Shown: positions 24,901 through 38,100 of the stretch, in pieces | How the letters are laid out: the number at the start of each line of letters is the position of its first letter | Position numbering within the stretch: the first letter of the stretch is position 1 | NCBI GenBank assembly: GCA_964019055.1 | Contig: OZ025217.1 | Coordinates: 1,948,501 to 2,012,500 of the forward strand | Direction: 5' to 3' | Length of the DNA stretch: 64,000 nucleotides | From: Anthopleura xanthogrammica | Taxonomy: Eukaryota; Cnidaria; Anthozoa; Actiniaria; Actiniidae | Program-made: the position numbers and the translations under genes | The notes under the pieces: model-generated | The model's input: only the letters and a program-made list of their open reading frames with translations | The model's database searches: none | Told to the model about the DNA's origin: nothing

Positions 24901-25681
24901 CGGATCACACCTTGCCGTGATCATGTCTGTGCCATGCTGTGTACCGTGACTTTTCACACTCATACAAAATGTGCTCTAGTTCTGAAACGGATCAAGGATT
25001 ACAAAGATGGAGCAAGGGGTGTTAACCTCCCCACTTTTTGCTGACATCCACTCAACTCCTTACTTTCACTTTCAGTCCACTTTCAAATCTAACCCTCCAC
25101 CCCGCTTTCTAGGGTGCTTCGCTGTCCTTGATTATTGTGTGGGAATCATGCAGAGCTGCATAAAATATTTTATTTTCACCATGTTGATATACTGTAGTAG
25201 AGTGTATCATGTTGTGTTCCAACATTGATAAAGAACCAACAAAGAAAATGATTCAGATTCTTATATTCTTCATTTTCACATGATGTCATAGCAGCCATGT
25301 TGGAAGAATATCTTCCAACATGGCAGCCATGGCTTTATTTCACTCCCTTGGGAATGATTGCAAACCAAGAATATAATATGTGTGAGCCTACCTTGCATTG
25401 TATCAATTCTTCTTCTAGTGAAACTTTTTCTGCAAGAAGTCTCTCAACTTCAGCAGCCACTACGACAACAAGAAATAATGCGTTTATGTATTTAGAATAG
25501 TGTCTTAGTCTACAAAAAAATATGTATTTTGAGGTAGCCACAACAAGAACAACAACAGTAGTAGGAACAACAACTTACTGGATTAGAAAAGAGCTATCTA
25601 ACCTATTGAAATAATTGTGATATTTTCATAGATCAATCAAGACTTACAGTTTCCTGGTTGGCCGGACTGAAATCCCTCCAT
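12939..25681 (-). CDS. CNTLN: Centlein (centrosomal coiled-coil protein)
   Basis: In vertebrates, centlein is a centriole-associated protein needed for centrosome cohesion, linking C-Nap1 and CEP68. Here about 34 short exons run from the ATG at 25681 (MEGFQSGQPGN) to the stop at 12939 and give an estimated 1,250-1,300 aa, against about 1,400 in human. Diagnostic matches in order: ADKDFVWNLWKRLQ (about 24691-24779) near the N-terminus; KDKKVLEILRMKDEKI; NSDGVWNELTYY (about 18590-18710); MKQRILSLTQQV (about 16730); MEAAATQQLQGLANKSE ... IEEFQALIK (about 13996-14181); LACSILNMTSDDLDDF (about 13379-13566); and the C-terminal LEGQL region (12939-13043). Nearly all the rest is heptad-type coiled coil. 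The exons I checked show consensus splice sites and agreeing phases, but I did not phase every junction. The introns are loaded with MITEs, SINEs and minisatellites. Confidence 0.92.
13583..13705. mobile_element. Truncated MITE family A copy in a CNTLN intron
   Basis: It contains GTTGTCCCATTTCAGACCAC and the ATTCATGTGTCTTTTCATGC segment of family A, but lacks the other half. It is a degraded relic. Confidence 0.6.
14610..15030 (+). repeat. tRNA-derived SINE with 57-bp tandem tail
   Basis: The head has GGTTCGATTCC (14622-14632), an exact box B, followed by CATCACATGTGAGTAGAGTT and a body with GGTTTTCCTCCCTCC. The 3' part, CAGAGGTTGTTTCAGGG ... CCTGACTTAGATCAG, is repeated about five times with a period of 57 bp (repeat starts at 14781, 14838, 14895, 14952, 15009). 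Related SINE copies occur at 19259-19585 and 36233-36340, and reversed at 32918-33165, 45715-45845 and 63670-63855. Confidence 0.8.
15262..15463. mobile_element. MITE family C copy in a CNTLN intron
   Basis: It has ACACACGATGCGATTTCATG at one end and a CGCATCGTGTCTGCGC end that pairs with it. The interior contains repeated GACGTCGCA motifs on both strands. It is the sister of the copy at 9876-10096. Confidence 0.75.
15640..15780. repeat. GAT/ATC trinucleotide microsatellite
   Basis: Imperfect GATGATGATG units interspersed with CTG. It lies in a CNTLN intron next to the exon ending near 15818. Histidine- and serine-rich frames over it are artefacts. Confidence 0.85.
16106..16303. mobile_element. 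MITE family A copy in a CNTLN intron
   Basis: The ends are AGGCCCTTTAGCTTAGGCGT and its imperfect complement ACCCAAGCTAAGAGGGTCT. The internal TTTCAGACCACATGTCATTC pairs with GAATGACACGTGGTCTGAAA. Confidence 0.85.
17178..17350. mobile_element. Foldback element with arms of about 65 bp
   Basis: The left-arm segments ATAAGGTTTAGGTGGACGTT and GTTTCCATGACATT are matched in reverse complement by GTCATGGAAAC and GACGTCCACCAAAACCCTAT. The spacer is short (about 30 bp). A diverged half copy lies at about 32345-32455. Confidence 0.75.
17395..17525 (+). repeat. Dispersed repeat shared with 43608-43750
   Basis: The segments ACTGATAGTTTG, GGTAAAGGGC and TTTATACATGAG, and a CAACCACTCC segment, occur in the same order at 43620-43730. 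It is a non-coding fragment, possibly the body of another SINE family. Confidence 0.6.
18410..18540. mobile_element. Family D fragment (GAGCAACAAAACCGTGCAAC)
   Basis: Shares GTGCAACTTGTCG and GCAGAGTGAATGTGGCTCGT with copies at about 11485-11600 and 40485-40735. The copy at 40485-40735 looks most complete, with internal inverted repeats. Confidence 0.6.
19259..19585 (+). repeat. tRNA-derived SINE copy, diverged
   Basis: Starts with a box-A-like GGTGTAGCGGTAGTCAG, then a damaged box B (GGGTTCACAA). The body has TTCTCTGGTTTTCCTCCCTC and the tail TAGATCAGCCCAGAGGTTGT. It matches the 14610-15030 SINE, with one tail unit. It lies in a CNTLN intron and ends just before the exon near 19588. Confidence 0.7.
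20540..20612. repeat. CAT/ATC microsatellite
   Basis: Runs of CATCATCATC with CGATCATC interruptions in a CNTLN intron. His- and Ser-rich frames over it are not genes. Confidence 0.85.
21691..21887. mobile_element. MITE with 26-bp perfect TIRs
   Basis: TTTAGCATCAAGACGCGAAC begins the left arm (21691-21716), which is the exact reverse complement of the right arm (21862-21887). An inner inverted pair, CAACGTGGTTGAC/GTCAACCACGTTG, extends the hairpin. It is CpG-rich compared with its surroundings. No coding sequence. Confidence 0.85.
22070..22345. repeat. Minisatellite of about 20 bp, CATATTTGGGGGTCTCAAG type
   Basis: About 13-14 imperfect units of CATATTTGGGGGTC(T/C)CAAG. A higher-order unit of about 62 bp includes the variant CACATATGGGGGTCCCAAAG. 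It lies in a CNTLN intron. All three forward frames are open across it, so the predicted proteins are repeat artefacts. Confidence 0.9.
23968..24104. mobile_element. MITE family B copy in a CNTLN intron
   Basis: GACCCCTTATACGTGACGTC at the left and GAAAGAGGTCTATTAT at the right are the outer ends. The inner ATTTCAATCTCCTGAGAATT segment is shared with the other family B copies. Confidence 0.8.
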
Positions 25682-27823
25682 AATTTAAATCTTCAGTTAA
25701 TGGAAGTCCTATTTTACTCGTATTAGAGCAAAGAACTTTAAACTTTTAAAATGTTTTCAGCCATTTTCGAAACGGCACTTTCACATTTCGTAAGATTTCT
25801 CTAGAGCTATTCTTTGATCAATTTTAAACAAGGCGTAGAGTTCTTAAGAAAGGATCCATGCATAAAGCGCATTTCCATTGGTTGGCTACATTATATTGTG
25901 GTTTTAGTGACGATAAATATAGTAAAACTGAACAAGTTTCTGTTGTTTTGCTCGTCCGCCATGTTTGAAAAAAGCGCGCCAGCTGAGGAGAAATGGGATC
26001 GACCGCTGACCAAATTGGATTCGATCCTGTCTTTCTATCTTTCCTTTCAGTTTTTTCTTCCTTCCTCTTTTTCTCTTCCCTTCTCTTTCTTCCTTTCCTT
26101 CTTTCATTTTTTCTTTATTTCTTTCTTTCTTATACCTCTTAGTTTTTCCTGCCACTCCCTTTCATTTTTTTCTTTGTTGTTGTTTTCTTTCCTTCTTTTG
26201 TTGAGGGTCCAGAAGAGGGGAGTGGGGGTCCTAATCCCATTTCCGAGCCCAAAAATTTGCAAAATCCCAGTTCCAGTCATACGAAATCTCAGTTCGAGTT
26301 AGAGATTGTGCAAAATCCCAATCCCAGTCCCAGTGCACGAATTCCTTTTATTTTTTCCTTTATCTATTAAACTCTTTTTACATTTTGGAGCCTGTGGATG
26401 TGCAAAAAAATCATTTTTCAAGCAACACCTGAAGAGTATTAGTTTATTATGTCAAATTCGGTTGAACTAAAACTGACATTGTTCACATTTCCACCCCTGA
26501 GTTCTCAACACTCTAATAAACATTAAAAGGTCTAGGAGCCGTCTTGGCTATGAAATATAAATTATGTAAAGATGGTTATAAATATATACCAGACTACATT
26601 CAGATATAGGTCAAATACATGGTTTTTCCACATTAAGATTCCCTTATTATTTTATTTAATAATCCTCATCAACAGTACACGTAAATCCCAAATTTCTTAA
26701 CTGTATGAGTGAGTTTTACTAAGACAGACCAAGAATACACTAAGTGTACTGTTTATTGGTATATCGTTGTGTTATCGACAGTACAAGTAAATCCCAAATT
26801 TCTTAACTGTATGAGTGAGTTTTACTAAGACAGACGAAGAATACACTAAGTGTACTGTTTATTGGTATATTGTTGTGTCATCGACAGTACAAGTAAATCC
26901 CACATTTCTTAACTGTATGAGTGAGTTTTACTAAGACAGACGAAGAGTACACTAGGTGTATTGTTCATTGGTATATCGTTGTGTCTGTATCTTATGATTT
27001 TGAGTTTTTCAAATAAATAGAGTACTTTTTCACCAGATAGAATTGGTAATTTTCATTTTCAGTGACAGATTTTGTGCATTTATTTAGGAGTGATAAATGG
27101 TCTCAAATTTTCAGTAAGATCCAAGTCTAAAAGTACAAAGAATACTGGGGCCTCAAAGGTCTTGAGCGTACATCCTAAAGGATTTTTTTCCAGAATTCTG
27201 TGTTGTTTAATAATGTAAAAAACAGACAGAGCAATGAAAAAGTAAATTGATTTGACTAACTGCTTAAAGATAGACAGTTTTTATAACTTCCTTACTGAAA
27301 TTTCCCCAGCCCCAACTCCATCACTAATTCCAGGACTAAACGACCTGTCATTGGACAATGCCTGGCCAGAATTGAAGCTTGTCCGGTCTTTGCCTTGCCA
27401 GTCATTTTGACCAGTAATGAGGTATGAGCAAGTTAAAACTTATTTGGCTGGTCATCATATACCAGGCGTGATTTAGGGATGGGGTTGGTTGTTAGTCCAT
27501 AGTACTACCTATAAACTTGTAAGCAACTGCATACCTCAGCGAGGTCATCATGACAGCAGCAACTGATCAGCAATTACTTTTAGCCATGTATTTCATAACT
27601 ATTCTCTAAGTAAACTAATTCACGCAAGATACCATAATAATAACAATAACTGTTATGTACAGAGAGACCACCATTTTCCAGTATACCAGAGCTACGTATT
27701 CATTTCTTCATTTTCCCAAAATTTCCCTTTCATTTCTTTTCCCCCACTTTTTCCTACTATTGCATACCATAGTCAGTTAACAAACACAGATGCCGTATGT
27801 GGATAGTTTAACCAGGAATTATG
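25682..27823. other. CNTLN-PGGT1B intergenic region
   Basis: No gene supported. A CT-rich low-complexity tract lies at about 26030-26200 and a 106-bp tandem repeat at 26671-26988. A copy of the 5628 dispersed repeat is at about 27345-27465. The first 300 bp next to CNTLN are the presumed promoter. Confidence 0.6.
26671..26988. repeat. 106-bp tandem repeat, three copies
   Basis: Copies start at 26671, 26777 and 26883 and differ at only a few positions. Shared landmarks are GTAAATCCCAAATTTCTTAA and GTATGAGTGAGTTTTACTAA. The even spacing and low divergence suggest a recent local duplication. Confidence 0.93.
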
Positions 27824-31581
<3,758 letters not shown>

Positions 31582-34321
31582 ATGGGATCTAATCCTTCGA
31601 AGAATGAAGTTGTTAAGATTCGGATTCCGTCATCGAAAGGCAAGAGAGACTATAGGTAAGAATAAATTATTGAAAATATATCATGCTAGTTCCAGAATGA
31701 ATTCAGATTGTATACTGAATTTAGGAGCATAATTTGTCGTGTTATTTTATCCAAATTACCCTGGAAAATACCTATGAGCTATTAAGAGTGAACAGTACAG
31801 GTTTAGGCAGCTCTAAGCCATGCTATAAGAGAAGATTTCAGAAGGATAGCGAAGCTATACGACCAAGTCTTCCATTGACAATCATAAATCATGAACTTAA
31901 TTTAGATATATTGTTGCACTTATCTTTGACAGTGACGATTCTTCATCTTCAAAGCCCAACAAGACAACTAATCAATCAGAGGTACAGCAAAATTTATATT
32001 TATCAATATTGAATGTGGTAGCATATATAACTATGAATTATAAGAAGCCAACACAGGGAATCCACGAAAATATATACACCCTCCCCACCCCTTGGAAATT
32101 TAAGTCCCCTTCTCTGATCTCACCACCACATGGTTTTTCAATAAATTTATAAGTTTATAGTAATGATATGATCCATGTGGAAGGATTTATGGACTCCATT
32201 GATATCTTATAATTTGAAACACAGGTTGATCATCTGAAGGGAGAGCTCTGTGCAATAAAGGCAGAGTTGAAAACAGAGAAAGAACAAAATGCTAATTCAG
32301 AAGAGATATCATATTCACTTCAGAATCAGGTAAGATGCTACATTCCATAGACATTTCCCTTAAAAACTTTGTGTTTCTGACAAATGTCATGGAAACACTT
32401 TAATTGACATCCATCAATCCTATTTTGTCACACCAGCAAAATGTAGAATTCCACTCATGCTATTGAAAAGAGGGGAGAGGAACAGATCAGGGAGGAGGGA
32501 GAAATGGTTAAAAAAGATGGGGGGAGGGAGAAACAATGGAAAAACTAAGAGTTTGAAGAGAGAGCCAGGAAAGAGGACAAGGGAGAATAGAGAAACAGCT
32601 GGAAAAGATTAGCAGGAGGGAAAAATAGCATAAAAATAGCCTGTTCCTTTCTGTTCTGAAAAGCAGCCATCAAACATCTATTGATCATGGCAAAATTCTT
32701 ACTTCATAATAGCTTGATGAGAGAGAACGAGAAATCCTTTTACTCAGAGAAGAACTAGATAGTCTACAAAGAAAAACTTCTATCTCTACAAAAAGTGAAA
32801 AGGAAAAAGAACACAGCAATAACGATGTTGAAGAGAAATGCGACAGAACTATTTATGCTAAAGATCAGGTAGGATAAATTTTTCAATGAGTAAAAAAATC
32901 TTCAAATTTTATTGATACCATGAAACAACCTCTGATGAAAGGCAGAACATAGCTAACTGGCGGATCAAATTGGAATTTAGCATGCTAGGTTTTGCAGAGG
33001 GAGGAAAACTGGAGAACCCAGAGAAAAATCCTCCAATTAAGGGAAAGACCTAACCTAACAAATTCTACTCACATGTGACGTTGAGTCTGGGAATTGAACT
33101 TGAGATACCAGAGATGAGAGGCGAGTGCACTATTGCAATGCCATTTTGAGTTGATTCCCAGAGTCTGAGGAGAAGAGAGTTGATTTTATCTTATAATTTA
33201 ATGGGAATATTTGAATTGCTTTGCATGTAGTATATCCAAACTTTGGAGGAAGAAATGAAGATGATGAAAGAGCTCACAGCCAAACAGGTAAGAATGGTTT
33301 TTGGCTAAGGATAGCATGAAGATAAGGAGAAAAGCCAGCAAAACTGAAAGGGCTTTTCAAGCAAATCAAAAAGTCTTTTTGAAGGCAAATGTGTAGGGTT
33401 CTCTAAAATCAATGTATTAATTGATATTTTCAGGATGAAAGATATCAAAGGAAACTCAAGAAATTTAGGAGCTTGTTGTCCAAGTCAAAGCAGGATTCAT
33501 CTCTTAAGTTATTCGAGCTGAAGGATGAGAAAAGTAAATTAGTTGAAGAAAATACAAAATTACAAGGTAACTCAAAATTCTTGATACAATTAAGTAGGAA
33601 ATTGAAAATAAATAGAAATTATTTAATGAAGATATTAAAGTGCGGGATAAAGGAAGAAAATGAGCCATGAAAGCCAGGCATAAAATTTTAGAATTAAAAA
33701 AATCTGATCCGTATAGAACCCTGTGCTTCTAATGTATGATGTGTAGCATTTGCTTCTGAAATGACCACCCAACCCCTATACCCTGAGTTACAGAGGCAAT
33801 AATGAAACCTACAGCTGAGAAAGAATGGAGTAAGAGAGCCTCTCCCCCTCTTCTCCCCCCTCCCAAAATATTGTAGCCCCACCCCCCCTCCCCCAGAGTC
33901 TAACTTGTTGAAATTTTCTAAAGTTTCTCATTTGTTTAATATTTTAGAGCGTATAGAACGAATGAGTCTCGATTCCGGAGACTTTGGCCGTCAAGGCAGT
34001 GCAAGTAGTCAACGCTCAGTGCTATCACGTGACAAGGACATCATTGAAGATGTTCCAAAAGACATCATGGATAACCATGACGACCCGCGCATGAAATTAA
34101 TACTAGAACTGTCAGAACAAGTAGCGAATCTGGACTCGGAGAATTTAACTTTGAAACGAGAGTTGAAACACTGTCGAAAAGTTGCTGAAAGAGTCGAAAA
34201 AATACGTATTCAGAAGAAAAAAAATCAAGCCTCTGAAAGAACTGAAATTATGTGTGTTGACAAAGGCAGCTCATCTTGGAAAGGACTCGAGAGTAACCAG
34301 TCTTGCGTAGAAATATCTTGA
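31582..34321 (+). CDS. Uncharacterised coiled-coil protein
   Basis: Seven exons join with consistent phases: start MGSNPSKNEVVKIRIP (31582), a Ser-rich SDDSSSSKPNKTTNQSE exon (about 31933-31981), then four exons of Glu/Lys-rich heptads at about 32225-32330, 32713-32868, 33231-33288 and 33434-33567. The last exon begins ERIERMSLDSGDFGRQ and stops at 34321. That exon contains a Ser-rich stretch, then a second helical segment, DPRMKLILELSEQVANLDSE. No membrane segment, signal peptide or catalytic motif is visible. The predicted product is about 300 aa, probably cytosolic or cytoskeletal, but I do not recognise the family. A poly(A) signal AATAAA lies at 34536-34541. Confidence 0.8.
32918..33165 (-). 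repeat. tRNA-derived SINE copy, reversed
   Basis: Reading the minus strand gives a box-A/box-B-like head (reverse complement of GGGAATTGAACTTGAGA), then TCACATGTGAGTAGAATTTG, CCTCCCTC and a tail near TCAGAGGTTGTTTCA. It lies in an intron of the coiled-coil gene. Confidence 0.65.
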
Positions 34322-34535
34322 AGATAAAAGAAATTTGTTAGGAAAAAAGACAAATTGGCTCATGCAATGAAGATAGTAGATATTTTAATATATTCAAAGA
34401 AATTTAACTATTTTTCACATTTTTTTAGAATTTTGTAATATAGAAAAGAGAATAACAGTGTATTTATACTGAAAATTGAATGCAAAATGCGTTATCAGAT
34501 ATTTGCTCTTACACAAGAAATTCTCACAAATCATC

Positions 34536-34541
34536 AATAAA
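34536..34541 (+). terminator. Poly(A) signal of the coiled-coil gene
   Basis: AATAAA about 215 bp after the stop codon, followed by AT-rich sequence. A canonical hexamer in a suitable place, not experimentally shown. Confidence 0.5.
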
Positions 34542-34815
34542 TGTCAAAATATGCGATATCAGCTTTACATTTGATTTAAGTAAAAAATATACCATAGAAA
34601 TGTACGTTGTGAGAAGACATGTGGGCTGGAGAAATCGTGCATAGGTGCGCGCACAAAATTTATTAATTTTTTAAGAGCAAAAAAAACCAAAACTATTGGC
34701 GGTAAAAATACATGCACAACGTAAGTGCGCAGACGCGCGCAAAGAACATTTTTTGTTCTTTGCTCTTTTACATGCACAGCTATAACTTGTTTTGCTTGAT
34801 ACAAACAAATGCTTA

Positions 34816-34970
34816 AATAGACCTCACGCTTGAGTGTAATTTTTTCCCCATTTCAGACCACATTCATGTGTCTTTTTATACACAGCCGTTAAACAAAGAA
34901 ATGATACTCTAGGGAATGACATGTGGTCTGAAATGGGAAAAACACTTTGTCGAAGGTAAAGAGGTCTATT
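34816..34970. mobile_element. MITE family A copy, internally shortened
   Basis: AATAGACCTCACGCTTGAGT at the left pairs with the AAGGTAAAGAGGTCTATT end on the right. The central CACAGCCGTTAAACAAAGAA block is shared with the other copies, but the left half is partly deleted. Confidence 0.8.
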
Positions 34971-35159
34971 GTCAGTTCTCTATAACAGCGATAAACAGTA
35001 TCTTTTGCCTTGAGAATGAAGTATGTCTTATCTGTTTTAGTGTCCATCCGCGTTAAAGCTCTGTACAGCACAGTTGTCGATGCGTGACATGGTTGCGTGA
35101 CTTGTTTAGTATTGTGTGATCAACGTGACGTCATCTCCACTGCATGATAAGAACGGACA

Positions 35160-38100
35160 CTAGGGGTAAGACTAAAAGAGTGATTTTGTTACTAGCCATT
35201 TGTTTAGGTTAATATGTTCAGACTTTAGGGGAAAAGTGCTTTAAGGTTTAATGAAAAAGCAACGTGCGTGCTTGAAACGTGAACCAGGATTTGCAATTGT
35301 ACTGGGTTATCGGATCCAGGGAGGAATAATTTGTTACGGTTAATATGTTGGGAAGTAACAACCACCTATGGGAGATCGTGAATATAGTAGTCGTACTTAC
35401 ATGTGCTTTATATTTGAGGAGAGCACCCTTTTTGTTGAGAGCAGAGTCAGATCTAAACACGATAGATGCTATGTTCCCTTTGACGGTGATTACACGAGGA
35501 TAGGCAAGAAAACCGCAGATCCTTGGACCAACTTGATTAGACAAACCATCCAAAAACAATAGATAATCATACCTAGTGGAAAAAATGGTAGAAATTGTTA
35601 GCTCTTAGTAACCGTTGCTATGTCCCAAAAGATCAAAAATTTATAGTAACCAAGCTTTGTGATTGGATATAACTCGTAGGGAAGCAATGTAAAGCCATTC
35701 CACTGCTAGGGCATGTCGTCCAGTGATGCATAAGCTAGTACCGCACGTTCCCAAAATAATCATGAGCAGATTTCGCATGAGTGTGCAAAGTCACGGCTCA
35801 CGGCACGGTTACCTCGCGGCGCGGACATGGTACCGTATGTCGAATGTTTTTATACATGGCACGGCACTGCCGCGGTCAAGGCAAGGCGCGGTCCGTGTCG
35901 TAAGTCAGTTTTTCATATTCATACAAAAACTGCTCTACATGACGACAACTGGGACAGTCACGCCATCCTCACGGTCACGGCACGTCTTGTCTATATAGAC
36001 ATACTTACCCACAGTTTACATCAGCTTCCAGCGACACCTCTTCCAAAATAATATCTATCACGTGATAGATCTTGGGTAGGATGATAACCCACTTACACAT
36101 AGTATTAGAAGAGTACGGGATAGGGAAATGAGGAGTTGTGATAATACCAGAGTGACGGGTTAGGATTCCTCCACATCCTATAAGAGAAGACAAACGTAGT
36201 TATGTATACTTTTTTCCTTTAAACGTTGCGTAGGGAATCAAGGGTGGCATAGCGGTAGTTTATTCGCCTCTCACCTCTGGGGTGTTGGGTTCGATTCCTG
36301 GACTTGGCATCACATGTGAGTAGAGTTTGTTATGCACGCAACTATTAAGTAACGAGCGAAGATCCAGGGTAAACTAATTAAGAGGACCTGATACAGCTTT
36401 TTAGCAGTAGAGTTTACGACTCGATAAATGTTTGAAAACTTGCAAAAAGAATTCATTATAGATTTTAATGGCATTAAGACGAAACAAGAAGTAATATAGA
36501 CCCAGCACGTTGGAATGCAGCTCAATTTGGAGGATCGAAAACAATAGGTTCCCAATTCTCAGGAAATTGAAATTCTTTTGTTTTGTCCTCCAAATTGAGC
36601 TGCTTTGACGTCACGTGCAAGGGGTCTATGTATCATAATCCATCAGCACTCATAACTAACCTGGGCTTCTGTCGTGCTCTGTTGCTTGTGTAGGCACAAC
36701 AGGGACCCCAACATCGTGCGCCCCGACGCAATTTCCATCTCCACTATTTGGGAATTTTTGGCAGTCCAAGTATTCAGGCCATTCAAACTCGAATGCTTTC
36801 ATCAGTGGAGCGCACTCGCGTTTCGACCTTAGGCAAAGCTCTCGACATGGTTGTACCGTAGAAGAATGTGGACTAGAACAGGGTGGAAGATGTGTGATGC
36901 AGACGAATTCCCTCAAAATGCGGGAACAGTTTGCTCGTATGAATGGTAGAAAGCGGCTCATTTGCTTCTCTGCTTGGAGTTGGTCTCTATAGCCTGCTCG
37001 AGTTGATAGACGTGTTTGATTGTAGCCCATGTAAGTACAAAATCTTGACCGTAATGGCTCACATCTTTTATGTTTTGGCAGCATTTTTGTGGTGGTTTGA
37101 AAAATTGATTTTCTTGAAGGTGATGCAGCTGTAACCTTAGTGTTACTTATTCCTGTTGTTGCAGTCACAGATTCCACCGTGGAAGAGGAATGCGTGCACG
37201 TGATATAATTTGACTCCGTTGACCCTTTTGGACCGGAAGTAGACATAGTAGTCGGACTTGTGACATGGTTGGTATGTAAAGAAGTACTTCCGCCTTCACC
37301 AATGAAATAAGGATCCATGATATCATCAGATTGCGTGACACTGGGTGTTTGCGTACGTGTGCTTTGAGATTGTGTGACTTCTTTAGATGATTGCGCATGC
37401 GTACCCTGGGAAGTGTAGCCATTCATTTGAAGGGTCACTGGCAGAGAATGCGTTACTCGTTTATTTTGAGTGGGAGATGTATCTCCTTGCGTGATTTTAT
37501 CATTTGGACTAACACTCTCAGTAAAAGGACGTTTCTTTGAAAAGTCTGAGGTAAGTGAAGTGTGAATCACGAATTCTTTTCTGATTCTAGTGTGCACCGA
37601 TGTTGCTATTAAACCTAGTGCAGACGTGGTTGTTACGGGAGGTGAAGGTGTAATTTTTTCTGTAAGATAAGAAATTTAAAAAAATCATTATCAGGAGACG
37701 CTGATGAGGGCCACAAAATTATCAATGTCTTATTGTTAAAACTTAAAACTTATAAATAAAAGATATAGCAAACAATAAGTTACCTGGCGCTTTTGCGCAC
37801 CCCTTTGAGAAACCCACAGAGTACGTCTTAGATTTTGTGCGATAAAAGATAACGTCAATGCCAGATACACAGCCCTCCAAAGTCGTCCCAACATACACTC
37901 TAAAGGGTCTTGAGAACGGTTGTCTTAGAACTCCAATCCTCTTGGTAACGCTCCTTCTACGGTTCACGCGGTAACGCAATTCGTCTAAATATCGCCGCAA
38001 GGACAACATATGTCTCTTGCCATTACAAAACGAGTCTCCAGGGGGTGGGGGTATGACAACCATTCCTGGACCCGATGACGTCTTAAAAAGGAATTCTATA

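Larger units (their letters stand above)
34322..35159. other. 3' flank and spacer with MITE A
   Basis: Holds the AATAAA signal at 34536 and a family A MITE at 34816-34970. I see no other gene. Confidence 0.6.

Noticed and set aside
25814..26302. 162-codon frame upstream of CNTLN
   Set aside because: Low-complexity Phe/Leu/Ser from a CT-rich tract; no domain, no splice partners.
36233..36340. Possible tRNA gene (good box A and box B)
   Set aside because: No acceptor-stem pairing or normal anticodon arm by eye, and related copies share a non-tRNA body; it is a SINE head.
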